From: Hirundichthys speculiger
Taxonomy: Eukaryota; Chordata; Actinopteri; Beloniformes; Exocoetidae
Reading direction: 5' to 3'
Length of the DNA stretch: 64,000 nt
NCBI GenBank assembly: GCA_018398805.1
Contig: JAGFBZ010000855.1
Location: 682,001-746,000 of the forward strand
The notes under the pieces are model-generated. The model had not been told where the DNA came from, did not search any database, and saw only the letters and a list, made by a program, of their open reading frames with translations. Positions 37,118-50,989 of the stretch are shown in pieces. Made by a program: the position numbers and the translations under genes. Every line of letters begins with the position of its first letter. The stretch's first letter is position 1.

Positions 37118-37341
37118 CAGGGGTGTCGAACTCTAGTCCTCGAGAGCTGCTGTCCTACATTTCTTAGATGTCTCCCTGCTTCAGCACACCTGATTCAAAT
37201 GAATGGGTCATTAACAGACCTGTGCAGACCTGGATAACAAGTTGATGGTGACCCATTCATTTGAATCAGGTGCGCTGAAACAGGAAAATATCCATTACAT
37301 GATAGACAGCGGCCCTCGGGGACTGGAGTTTGAGACCTGTG
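37118..37341. mobile_element. hAT-type MITE, family of 23448-23671
   Basis: CAGGGGTGTCGAACTCTAGT at the left, inverse of CACAGGTCTCAAACTCCAGT at the right. The internal arms mirror each other around cattaacagacctgtgc. No clear target duplication remains. Confidence 0.65.
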
Positions 37342-37399
37342 TATCAGGGAGTGGAGTGAGATTCTGTAGTTTGTTTTTATCATGAAAAAAATAAACAGT

Positions 37400-37730
37400 C
37401 TTATGAATTCCATCCATTCATCCATCATCTATACTCCACTTAATCCTCTGCAGGGTCACAGGATTCTGCTGGAGCCTATCCCAGCTCTCTTTGTGCAAAG
37501 GCAGGAGTACACCCTGGACAAGTCCCCAGTCCATCACAGGGCCACACGTAGATGAACAACCATGCACACTGACAATCACTCCTACGGGCAGTTTAGAACC
37601 ACCAATTAACCTGACATGCATGTCTTTGGACTGTGGGAGGAAGCTGGAGTACCTGGAGGAAACCACGCAAGCACGGGGAGAACATGCAAACTCCACACAG
37701 AAAGACCCCTGCTCAGGTTCGAACCAGAAC
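37400..37730 (-). repeat. L2-type LINE 3' region, minus orientation
   Basis: Contains the classic fish L2 blocks cctgacatgcatgtctttgg, actgtgggaggaagctggag, acgcaagcacggggagaaca and gagcctatcccagctctctt, ending leftwards in atccattcatccatc. It is a 5'-truncated copy. Confidence 0.8.
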
Positions 37731-37917
37731 CATCCTACAAATTCCTCACAGATAATCTTTCTTAAAATCTGAAGAGATTTATGAAACTCAATCATTTGAT
37801 GATGATCTTGGGAAATATTACTTCCTTAAAGAACACTGTTGATAAGGTTCCCTTTAGGGATATGCATCACAGTGAAGCAGTTGTTAGTTATTCTGAGACA
37901 TTTCCAACGATGTGTAT

Positions 37918-39657
37918 GGGCCCAATCTACCACCAAACCTCCTAAAGCCGCTATTAAGGGATAGCGGGTAGCAGGAAGGGCGTTTCACAAAAAATGCAAT
38001 CTTCCACCTCCCTAAACCTGTGATCTTACCTGAGCTAACCGCTATATTATGCATATATTATGCATGGGAGTGGTTAGGGCGTCCCACCTGTTTAACCAAC
38101 CAGTGCTTCAGTAGCCATTGCCTTTAAGAGCAGGTTGCGCTACCCGCTATTAGCAATCTTCCGCTTCCCTAAAGCCGCTACCCGCAAACCGCTGTGGAGC
38201 ATTTTCATCCAGATCGGAGCAGCTCTCATGCGCAGCTCGTCTGGGACTCTGCTGTAGAGCCTCCTCCTCTTCCTTCCTCCTCCTCCTCTGCACTGATATA
38301 TACATAACTAGCTCTAACTAATGTGGAGCTAATGATTTGATCATTTTTATTTTTTGTACAACAAACTGCTCAGAAAAAAAAGAGCCAGTGAGTTTCCAGG
38401 AAAGCATTTCTTAACTAGAAAAGCACTCGTAGAGCGCAGACCTCCTCCAAGCACAACAGTTCTCCCATATAGCGATTTACAGATTGTGATAAAATCCGCG
38501 TTCTGGATCAGATCCGGATCAGCCTCTGAAATTTGAATTTTCAGAATTTTCCATCGTCAATCCCTGAGTGAAATTTCATGAGTTTTGGGCAATAATTAAC
38601 AGAGATATTGAGAAACAAAATTTCTGGCCCCATTGACCGCAACGTTATCGAAAATTTGAAAGTGATCCAGAATCCAGGATTTCTTTCGGATCACAGCCAA
38701 AATGAAATCAGTTTTTCTTTTTCACATTTCTGACAACTCTTGAAAATTTCCTCAAAATCCATCCATAACTTTTTGAGTTATCTTGTACACAGACAGACAG
38801 ACAGACAGACAGACAAACGCCGGCAAAAACATAACCTCCTTGGTAAAAATATTCTTACACAGACAATTCCTATCGGCTACCTGAAAGTCCCAGATAGTTG
38901 CTGCGCTACCCGGTAAACACGCTCAGGCAGAGCCGCGAGAACATATTCTCAGCAGTGGGCGCCGGGAGCGGCTATGCGCCAGGACGCACCAAGACGCACA
39001 GCTGATGTGCTTTTTAAAATACTGCAGAACGGATCATTGGATGAGCATTGAGCCAGAGGAACAGGTATGATGACATCTACCTTCTACCACTGAGCGCATC
39101 TCGGGTGCTTCCGAGTGCAAGGAGAGGGCCAGAGGGTTACCCGCACAGTACAAGAAACTCCACAACAGTGTTCTGTGATCTCCTCTTTTCCTCCACAGCA
39201 AACATCTGAATGAGGTCATGCCACAGCTGTACAGACATACTCTGCCCTTAAGATAATAAAAATGTATGCAAGTAATACAGTGAATGTATAATCAAGATTT
39301 AGAGCCGTTTGTGCACGACCACATAAGACCAGGTGGACGCACATTTATGCCATTTGGACGTGCTCTCTTTTACGTGCCGACATGCGGGCTGCGTTTCCGT
39401 AAACTCGGTATCTTGCGATTGCGGGTTACAGCTAGCGGGTAGCGGGTGATCTGACCACCCGCTACTCGCAATCGCAAGATACTAAGTTTGCGGAAAGCGC
39501 AAATGACACGCTCATTGCCGCGCCTACAATGTGAGTAAGGGAATCGGCAATGCGTGTAGCGGCTTTAGGGAAGCGGAAGATCGCATTAGCGGTTAGTAGA
39601 GGTTCCTAAACCCGCAATTTGCGGTTAGCGGGTAGCAGGAGGTGTACGATCGGGGCC
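37918..39657. mobile_element. composite transposon, PIF/Harbinger-like ends
   Basis: GGGCCCAATC at the left and the inverse of GGCCCCGATC at the right match 8/10, flanked on both sides by TAT (37915-37917, 39658-39660); a 3-bp target is usual for PIF/Harbinger. Subterminal arms share taaagccgct and gctacccgc blocks in inverse orientation. The interior holds an RTE-like tail (38,450-38,855) and a roughly 500-bp module shared with 17701-18548. No transposase frame was seen; assignment is tentative. Confidence 0.5.
38450..38855 (+). repeat. RTE-type LINE tail with (ACAG)n end
   Basis: The blocks tggatcagatccggatca, gtgaaatttcatgagttttg, ccatccataactttttgagt and ttatcttgtacacagacag, then a GACA array (38,790-38,813) and cataacctcctt, are a recurrent fish RTE-like 3' end. 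It is inserted in the composite element at 37918-39657. Confidence 0.55.
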
Positions 39658-40487
39658 TATATGTGGTAAAATGGTGATACTAAGTTAGAAACAAATGTAA
39701 AAGCCACTGATGACCTGTAGAGGTACAGGAAATCAATGGATGCATGCATGCAAGGCTTTTGTTCTTCTCCACTGAGACATATGGACATGAACAACACACT
39801 TTCTGGACATGTGTGCATGTGAAATTTAATGCATGTTATGTACTATGTTTCTAGTTTATATTGAAGTAAAACAGCTGTTTATCACTTTTGCAGGAAACTA
39901 GAAGCTGGTTGGGTTTCTGTGACTGAATAGAGAAGTGGAAAATTCATGCGGTTGAAGCTTGCTACATCTGACTTAAGTGTGAATAGCTTGGCAAGCGAAA
40001 CATTTGTGTAATTGACATGTTTTATGTTACAGCGTGTGAAGTGAGAGGTATCAGTGCCCCACCCTCTAAATGGTTTGTTAGTCAAACACAGTAACACACA
40101 GTAAATGTTAAGGATTTTGAGGCATTTTCGGCATTAGTTTCACTTAATTTGAAATTGATGTATTATTAACACTTAATTTAACAAAGGATTTGTCTTTATC
40201 TTCCCTTCTTCTTTCTATAGAAACTCCTATATTTAGGAGTATTTCATCATTTTTTATGTTTGTGTTTGTTAGGATGTGGTGCAAATCATGCACATATGTT
40301 ACATGGCAACTTATACCTAATAAGTAAAATAATAATGTTTTTGAGGGAGAGGTGCCAATAGTGGTACAGGGTCACAGTTTCTTTGCAGGAATTATGTATA
40401 ATCTCAAGTTTGATTTTGTGTTTAATTTTAATGAGACTAGACAAATATCAAACACAAAGATAGAAGATGCAGATGTTTAATACAGAC

Positions 40488-40576
40488 CAGTGGTTATTAA
40501 ACTTTTAATACTGCATACCACCAGAGAATGCTCGCGTATCACTAGTGGTACGCGTACCACAGTTTGGGCACCACTG
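40488..40576. mobile_element. 89-bp hAT MITE
   Basis: CAGTGGTTATTAAACTTTTA at the left is mirrored by tttgggcaccactg at the right. Flanking octamers atacagac and atatagac match 7/8. Confidence 0.8.
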
Positions 40577-40984
40577 ATATAGACAGTTTATACTTTTTAA
40601 GGATTTAAGGATGGGGACTACCAGCACAGACTGACATTGAAGATTAAATTGTTAAAAAAATTGGAGGAAGATACCAGTGACTTAGAAGTGGTTTAGATCC
40701 TCCAGTGTACTGTTTGGATTGTGCAGATGTAGGAGCCAGGAGTCTTCAGTCAAAAGACAAAATCCAGCACTGTGACTAGCAGCTGTTTCAACCATAAATA
40801 TCCTGGGTTTTCCTTTGTTTGGGTGATTTTACCACATATTTCCTCATTTGGTTGAACACCTGTATGGGGCGGGGTTTTCCAAGTAAATGTATTTGGAAAT
40901 AGAAACCAATTAATTATGACATGTCATTTTGGTGGAATGTGAAAACAGTCATCCAGTTGCTTTAGGGCTCTGAACTTGACATCA

Positions 40985-42340
40985 TGCCTGGATATGCAGG
41001 TCTTATAGTACTTGGACAGTTTTCATGGTTTTGCCTTTATAAACCACTACATTTCAAATATTACAGGTTTAACAAAATAGGTCATTTAGCATTTAGGAAT
41101 TGTAGTCATTTTAAGTAAAGTACTTCTATTTTCAGGTACTCGAAAGAATTTGAACAACTGACCTAAAAAAAATTAATTGGCAAAATGCAGTCCATTCCCT
41201 CATTATTTCAAGACAAATGAAGCAGATAAAAGGTCTGAAGTTGATATCAGGTATTGTGTTAATATTTGGCAGCTATTTAACAGGATTAATTGATATGAAG
41301 TCCAAGAGATCTCAATGCAAGTTAAGGAGGCTGAAAAATAACAAATCTGTTGGAGAGATAGCAAACACCTTAGATGTGGCCAAAACAACGGTTTGATATA
41401 TTTTTAAATACAAAGAAATCACCAGAGACAATGAACACAACTAAAGTGGATGATCACAGAATCCTTTCCTCAGCGAAGAAAAAAACCCTTCATAACATCA
41501 ACAGAAATCAAGAATTCTTTGGAGAAAGTAGGTGTATCATCGTCAAAATCTACAATTAAAAGATGCCTTCAAGAATGTAAATACAGATGGAAGCAAGATA
41601 AATGTGTATCAGTGTGATGTATAAAGAAATGTACTTAGAAGGAGATGAACAGTTCCTTAACCAAAGTATACCATATCATTTTCTACACATGGTGGAGTAA
41701 GTGTTATGGAGCATGCATGGCTGCCAGTAAAATAGGCTCACTGATGTTCATTCATAATGTGACTGCTGACAGAAGATCAATCCTAAGATGTATGGAACTA
41801 TAGTCTACTCACATTCAACCAAATGCTACAAAACTGACAGGACGGCACTTCAGGTTGCAGATTAATAATAACCCTAAACGTACAGTGAAATCAACTCAAG
41901 ACTTTTTTAAGGCAAAAAATGAGTTACTTCAATGAGTAAGTCAGCTGGCTGATCTCAACCCAATGAACATGCTTTTCAGTTGCTGAAGACTAAACTGAAG
42001 GCAGAAAGGCCCACAAACAAGTAATTTGAAAGGGGCTGCAGTGAAGTTCTGACAAACCATCTCCTGGGACAAAGCTCAGAATTTGGTGACTATATCTATG
42101 GGCTCCAGATTTCAGCTAGTCATTGTCTGCAAATGATTCAGCCAAGTTTTAAAAATTAAGGTGACAATATGTTACATTATCCACATACTTTCAAGCCCCT
42201 GGAAATGGAGGTGATACAAAAGTAAATGTTTTTTTGTAAAACTTCTTCAAATAAAGATGGATGTCTACAATTTGAGGACATGACTGTTAATTAACTCTGT
42301 CAGTCCGAATACTTCTGTACCTTATCTCTTAAAGACCTGT
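40985..42340 (+). pseudogene. Tc1/mariner transposase fossil
   Basis: Translation with many stops shows SVGEIANTLDVAKTTV, VDDHRILS, STIKRCLQE and HAFQLLKTKLKAERPTNK, motifs of a common fish Tc1-like transposase in the correct order on the + strand (about 41,200-42,060). Terminal repeats are badly decayed, so the ends are approximate. Confidence 0.65.
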
Positions 42341-43561
42341 AGTCTTTTTATTGTTGCCATCAAAGCAGAGGAAATGTGAGTAACACAGGCGTCAACTGGT
42401 GATGTCATTTATGGGGAGATTTTGTTTCAGAATTTCCCCTTTGAAATGATTGACAATGCCTATTGTTTTTGGGGAAGTAGTGATGCATTATCATTATAAA
42501 ATCTCCAAACAATGTCATTAAATGTTAAGCAAACTATATTCTGCATAACAGGATGAAATTTATCTTTCCCAAAAGATACAGATCTTGATTAATGTTGCAG
42601 CCCTACTTGCAACAACATCTAGAAAATGAAACTCAGTGTATAAATCAATATAGTAAGTGCACGATCCCTCTAGACTCTAAAGTCTAGAGGCTAGATTATG
42701 CAGATTATGGAAAGAAATTATGCAAAAAAAAAAAAAAGATTGAAAATACCCTTTTTTTTAATATAATTTTTATACACAAATTAAAGAAACATTGCAGTGT
42801 TAAAACAACCCTAGAGCTGTTATCAACGACTGTAAACTTTTGTTTGGGACCAAAATTACATGGATTGAAGAAGTTTTGAGTGAGAACAGAATATGTGTTG
42901 ATTAATGAAAATTAGTTTTAACACTTGAGGTAATTGATCTATGTCAAAAGAAACCGATATTTCAAGCGTCTGACAGGACTAAAATATGTAATGCCATCTA
43001 AGTGAGAGTGTGTTTAGGCTCCCTCAAGATTAATTGAGGTCATTTTAACTTATTTGTAGAGAAATAAGTACGCACAAAAGGACTGTTTGTGCAGTAAATC
43101 TCCGACCGGTTGCTGCCAGCTTGTTATAAATGTGTGCAATTAGACAGCTGATGTTGAGAAAGCTTTTTATCAAATGACAAAAAAGGAGGAGGGTTAGCGG
43201 TCTCTGCTTCACAAATATCTTATGATGCATATAATTTTATTAGAAATAATGAGTTGAATGTGTTTAGAAGGTATTCCCTCCTGTAAACACGAGTATATTT
43301 AATAACAGAATGATAATTCTGTTGATTTGGATTATTAGTCTTCAGACTAGACGAGACACTGCCCACTCTTTCTCTTATTATCCAAATCTGTCACTCACTC
43401 AGGATTTCATTTTTACACATGACCAATTTTGGATTGGTTTTTCAAATCCATAACTGGGCTTTAAGAGGAAGGGGCTGTTCTCTATGTGTCACAGGACATG
43501 ACAAATTCTCTGATTTGCTCACCAGTTGGGTGTAGATGATGTTTTGTGTGGTTTCTTAAAC

Positions 43562-43600
43562 ACCTCCCATTTGCAGCTTCTGTGCTTTTAAATGGGAGGT
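43562..43600. promoter_or_regulatory. inverted repeat and TATA-like motif in the plau promoter
   Basis: ACCTCCCATTT (43562-43572) and AAATGGGAGGT (43590-43600) form a perfect 11-bp inverted repeat. The right arm overlaps ttttaaat, a TATA-like motif, about 80-140 bp before the inferred first exon. Confidence 0.4.
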
Positions 43601-43639
43601 AACACATGTAAGATCAGTTCAGCAACAACTGAACTACTT

Positions 43640-43740
43640 AGAGGTGTGAGTCTAAATTGTCCCACAACTCAGCATCTTATCAGAGGAGACCAGAGAGGAG
43701 AGGAGCTGCTTCAGCTGAGAGAAATACAAACTTCAGAAAG
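43640..43740 (+). other. plau 5' UTR exon
   Basis: A donor CAGAAAG|gtaact ends at 43740 and the matching acceptor ttctcag precedes 44454. The 5' boundary is inferred from spacing to the TATA-like motif. Confidence 0.5.
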
Positions 43741-44496
43741 GTAACTAGATCTCTAAAGCTTCTGAGACTTCTTTAAAATATAACATGTTTATGTCTTTGT
43801 TTTTTTTTTATTATGAATGTTTACAACAGGAGTCTTGAACTGTTTCAGTTAGAGAAAAGCATCAATATTAGTAAAGTAGCTAAATTTTCTTTTGTGATTT
43901 TCTTTTGTCATTATCTCGTTCACAATGCTTATCTAGAATATTTCTAAGATTGACATTTGATATGTGTGCACTCTAAAACTTATGTGATGTAATGATGCAC
44001 AGGCTATTCTGTAATCTGCTAACCTAAATTGATATTGCACTCATTGTACAGATATAGACCATGTTTACAGTACTAAGCGCACACAAAGAAGATCTTCCAG
44101 AAGTTGCTCTTACTTGCTTTAATCTGAAATAAATTCAAACGCCTTACGGAAATCCTCTTAAAAACTGCTCAGATCATGTTTAATACCTTACTCTGAGTAT
44201 GCTTCATAATCCCATATCTGATGCTTGAAATAAAACTGTCAAAAATATCAGTGGTATAGCTGTGAGAAGCTTTTTTTGTGCTTCACACTTCAACCCAAAC
44301 TGAGAAAATAAGTCCTTCCTCCTTTGCACTTATTTTGTCATGGGCTTGATAATAAACTCCATAAAAGGGCAGCCCCTATAGAAACTTTACCTTATTTTCC
44401 CAAAAGCCAAGTACCATGTTCCTTCTCTCTAACTTTGTTTTGCTTATTCTCAGATAAAAATATCTCCATTAAGCAGAAGTAAAAGCAGAAGTCAAG

Positions 44497-46711
<2,215 letters not shown>

Positions 46712-47340
46712 AACCACAGCAGATGTTATACACTCTGTTAAGAACCACATGTTTCTAAAAGCAAATTTGGCAGCAGTTTCGTAAGCTCTGTTTATATAAA
46801 TATATATATGTGTGTGTGTGTATAGACGCTGTTGATAGTGATGTATGATAAAGGTAAGGTGATACTTGTGATAATGAAATCTGTCTGGACCATACACTGG
46901 CAGACAGAAAACACCAAACTTACCCTGGTTTTGTTAGGTTTGTGTCTCATAGAGGATCATCCAAGACAACTGATCAAGTTTACAGTTATGTTTGAAAATT
47001 TAAGTTGAAGTTGATATTTGGCTAAAACATAATTTTCTGTGCCCTTCTTTTCAAGAGCAGCTCATAGGAATTCCTACAATTATTGCTAATAGTAATTGCT
47101 AATGTAGAGTGATATTTTTGAATGGTGAATTACTTTTATAGTTCTAAATTAAGTTTTAAAAATATATATTACTTTGTATTTAATATTTAATACATTTTTG
47201 TTATAAATACATTAACTTTTCATAACAAGAGTACATATTTTTGAGCACTTTGTTGACCTAATTCAATAATCACTTTATTCTTTGGAAGACTGGTGCTGTG
47301 TATTTTTATGAATGAATAAATGCAGTTTTTGTACCTCGTT
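46712..47340 (+). other. plau 3' UTR with polyadenylation signal
   Basis: About 600 nt of AT-rich non-coding sequence with several TATTTA/ATTTA-type motifs, ending in AATAAA at 47315-47320. A short (TA/TG)n array lies at 46797-46822. Confidence 0.6.
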
Positions 47341-47436
47341 GTTATCAAGTTCATTCATTTCTAAATTTTAAATGTTTCTCACTCTTTTGTCTGTTCTTGC
47401 AAGCAAACACAAACTCATAATGAGAATGTACACACC

Positions 47437-48307
47437 CAGGGCCGTTTCTAGTCACCTTGGGGGCCCTAGGCAAGAGTGAGCATGGGGGCCCTCCTGGCCC
47501 AAAAACACCAAGAAAATTATTCAATCCAAAAATCTTTTATTTTAGATAACAGAAGTGCACAATAATGTAAGAATACTTAAAATACAATATAACATAACAA
47601 ACACAACTGAAATGTGCAAAGTCTCAACATTAAGATCTGTTTGGAATAATTAATGAACAGCCAACTTCACTCTACCTGCTAATATTTTTGATTAATGTGA
47701 CATTGCAGACATATGATATCACCTTCTTCCAAATACAAATCAGTTACTGGTTAGCTTACTGTTAATTACTGTTTAAATAAGCCAAGCTAAGGTGCAGTAA
47801 ACATGTCATGTGCAGTTGTGCTTCCTGAGACTACAGACTGGGACAAAGTGGCATTACAACTTTTTTTTGCTTATACACCTTTGAACTTACCACTTTCTCG
47901 TTTTCTCGTGTTGTTTTTTTTTTTTTTTTGCGTGTCCTGATGGATATACTCACTTCATTTTTCTTGTATCGAGTTTGAAGGACCGCAGAAAGCCGGCCAC
48001 GGGCAGTCGGGGCCCCATTAGGGGGGTTCCAAACGTGTCGCTGCAGTGTCTATGGAGGTTTTAGGTTGTGTCATTGATATGGATCGATATTGGCCGCGTC
48101 TCGGGGGTCCCTTAACACACAAGGCAGTGACAGCTAGTAGGGGGCCCTAAGCGAGGGGGTTTTCAACATGTCGTCGCTGCAGTGTCTGAAGCAGTTCAGT
48201 CATTTTGTCATTGACAAAAGGACCAATGTCACCACTGTCCTGGGGCCCCTTCCAGCTCGAGGCCCTAGGCAATTGCCTAGTATGTCTACCCCGTTGCGGC
48301 GTCTCTG
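47437..48307. mobile_element. non-autonomous hAT element (871 bp), perfect 8-bp target duplication
   Basis: Begins CAGGGCCGTTTCTAGTC and ends …CGGCGTCTCTG; tacacacc lies directly outside both ends (47429-47436, 48308-48315). Subterminal ggggccctaggc-type motifs occur on both sides, and gtcgctgcagtgtct is repeated inside (near 48030 and 48170). No transposase frame. A decayed relative starts at 54919. Confidence 0.88.
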
Positions 48308-48319
48308 TACACACCTACT

Positions 48320-49540
48320 GTTTTGCTCCCTGTAGGTCTTTTTTTTTTTTTCATGTGTTCATATTTTTAAAAAAGCAGCAGTGAGCGGATGTAATGGCAC
48401 ATACGTAGGCGCCTTACATGGGAAATATATTCACACACACTAAACACATCATCCATTTATCCATTATTCATACTCGTTTAGTCGCACACTGGGTCATGGG
48501 ACATTAAACATATTATATTTCATTAAATATGCACTTTTCTATTTGTAGTGTTTAGTGTGATTTGAGTTTTGACTTTTAGTGCAAAAACACTTGAAGAAGG
48601 AATATGTGAAAAAAAAAACAGTGATTGTTGATTGTATGACAAATGCCATCATCAGAAATGATGAAATTTAAAAGAGCTGAGTTTGATTATTGGTCAGTTT
48701 GTGTGAGTTCAGATTCCCCCCAAATCAAAACTCTGGAGGGCAGTGTTGGTCAGAGATTACAAAACAGTATTATCTGGCTGCAGCACACAGTATCCTTAAT
48801 TACTGTTCTGAAGTACCTTTTTTTTAGAATTTTTTGAGGGACATTTTACTACTTTCACTCCACTATGTCCAAAAAACAAATGCTATGCCTCAGACTGCAA
48901 TACGTGTTAAAGAAAAAAAAATTACAATGGTTTCCCACTGCATAAAGCCTGGCTGATATATTTCTTTAATCTCTTCAGCTGCTTTGAGTTGCTCTTTTGT
49001 TGTTTCCATTATTTTGGAACTGTATTATCTGTGGCTTGTGCTTTAAAAGGTGTACCTATATGTTTTCATGTAAATAAACATGGGATAACTAAATGTATTA
49101 ATAAATTTAACTGAAATGAAATGAACAATACTTTATTAATTGACAATTTGTATTGTAATAGAGACGATACAAATAAAGTTGAATTGAACTGAATTTGACT
49201 AAGCAACGTTGCCTTGTTTTGGAACATTTGACCAGGAATCAGAAATATCTGTAATTGGATTCAGTATTCCCACCTGTGCAGGGACAATCATAGATGCCCC
49301 CTCCCCCCAACCTGCGGTATTCTGATATTAGTTGGAAATAAATGAATCTCACCAAATAAATACACACCTATCTGGAATAATCCTGACTTCCAAATAAACC
49401 AGGAAACCCTTAAATTTCATGTCATGCATTAACAAGGGCATTACCCATCTCAATCATATCTATAAAAATAATTCTATGGTCACACTTGCTCATCTTGTTC
49501 AGAAATACAACATTGAACAAAAGCAATCCTTAGAATATCT
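48320..49540. other. intergenic, no gene recognised
   Basis: Contains a short minus-oriented L2-tail fragment (about 48,450-48,505, catcatccatttatccatta) and a degenerate caatactttattaattgaca / aataaagttgaattg stretch (49,125-49,195) like a LINE tail. Nothing else is supported. Confidence 0.5.
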
Positions 49541-49544
49541 TCAG

Positions 49545-50480
49545 GGTCTGGGCTGGGGTGGCGGGTTTTCCCTGGGGTGGCGGTCGCTGCCCCTATGTGC
49601 TGCCTCCCCGTGGGGTGGCGGCGGTGGTAGGCGGCAGTGGGGTGGCCCGTACCTGGGGGTGGTGCAGGGGCGGCGGTGGGGCATCTCCCCTCACCGTGGT
49701 GCATCCGGTCTGTGGCGGCCGGTGCGTCTCTCTGCCTCAGGGCTCCTCCTGGGGTCGCAGTAGGTGTCCGGTTCCCCGGCTGCGGCGTGCTTGGGCCCCG
49801 GGTGGGCGTTGAGGGGCCTTGGTGGTGGTGGGCCCCTTGGGAGCGGGGGTGTGCCCCATGGCGGGGCCCCGATGGCTGCCCCGGTTCCCTGGGGGTGGGC
49901 AAGGCCACTTTGCCCAAGGCCGTGGTTGCCCTCCATCCCCCCCCTCACAAATACATAACATACAAGCAAATTAGAAGCCGGGGTGCGGGGGGACCATCCA
50001 CCCTCTGGGCTTGGCTGCCCCTGGGCTGCATGGGGTGACAGCTACTGGGTCTGCATTTTCTGCGGTGCTGCTGTGGGCTTGGGGCCTGGTGGATGTGGGG
50101 GCTGGGGGGGTGGGAGGGCCTTGTCGTGGTTCCGGCCTTCTGGGTGCCCTGCCTGGCCCTCCTGTCAGTGGACATATGTCTCTGGGATGTTTGCCCCCCT
50201 GACCTCTCGGGTAGGGGGGCAAGGGGCCCTCTTGGGCCAGTCTGGCCCTGGGGCGATGGGAGTAAGCTGGCGTTTTCTCACCCGCAGGAGGACTTGGGGT
50301 GGACTAAGATAAGGAGAGTGGTGATGGTAATAGTGGTAACAGTTTCCTTGGTACTCGGGTAACTCACATGTGAGTCTACGGATCTTCTGCACGTGGCGTT
50401 GCGCACTGCAGTCGCAACAGCTTACCGCCGTGTTTGTCGTCAAGGTGTGTGTGGCTGCGGAAGGTCTATATGGGGCACGG
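49545..50480. repeat. GC-rich, G-run-rich island of unknown origin
   Basis: Abruptly GC-rich DNA in an AT-rich region, with iterated ggggtggcgg units and dozens of GGG/GGGG runs on the + strand. It is open over 60-145 codons in several frames on both strands at once, as expected from low A/T content, not from coding. It may be part of a retroelement whose tail runs to about 51,000, ending caataaagacg. I cannot name it. Confidence 0.5.
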
Positions 50481-50680
50481 ACACATTTATCCTTAACACC
50501 CCCCCCCCCCCACTTTCACCACAATCAATCAATAATGTTTACATCAATTCTCCATATACAGTTCTATAGCTTGGTAGAAGGTGTTCATCCAGTTTTTTTG
50601 TTAGTAGTTTCTGCCTCTTACATATTATCCTCTGAGTTTGTTCGCTGTCACAACACAATCCACTACACAACACCCCTCAC

Positions 50681-50854
50681 CTGGGGCGCCAAAAAGGGGG
50701 GGTAAAGGATACGGATTATAGGGGCCCATGATTGAGGGGGCCCAGAGAGGCCCCTAATGATGATCAAAAATAGCATCAACAAATTTCGCCGCTGTGTTGG
50801 GGTGCCCTGTAAAGATTCTTTTCATGGGGCCCAAAATCCCTAGCGGCGCCCCTG
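50681..50854. mobile_element. 174-bp hAT MITE, copy 2, perfect 8-bp target duplication
   Basis: Inverse orientation of the copy at 33675-33849. Ends CTGGGGCGCC and GGCGCCCCTG; cccctcac flanks both sides (50673-50680 and 50855-50862). Confidence 0.92.
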
Positions 50855-50989
50855 CCCCTCACACTTCACAACACAGGACACACCACACCCTCACTGTCCT
50901 GTCTCTTTAAATGTCCTGTCTTTAAATGTTTCACTGCTGGTGTTTTTTGGTCCTCTCTGACAAAATCAGGATTTAAGATATCAATAAAG

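Larger units (their letters stand above)
33070..43560. other. transposon-rich chuk-plau intergenic region
   Basis: No host gene was recognised. Identified contents are listed separately: a piggyBac relic with nested MITE, hAT MITEs, an L2 tail, a Harbinger-like element containing an RTE-like tail, and a Tc1 fossil. The stretches 35,070-37,110 and 42,350-43,550 show only AT-rich unique-looking DNA with short random frames. Confidence 0.6.

Noticed and set aside
42667..42690. CCTCTAGACT / AGTCTAGAGG hairpin as a terminator or regulatory RNA
   Set aside because: Ten-base arms with a 4-nt loop occur by chance at this scale and no transcript context is visible.
49480..50443. Overlapping long open frames on both strands as candidate novel genes
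   Set aside because: They coincide on both strands in a GC-rich, G-run tract, have repetitive Gly/Pro/Arg-rich translations and show no domain or splice context; composition alone explains them.
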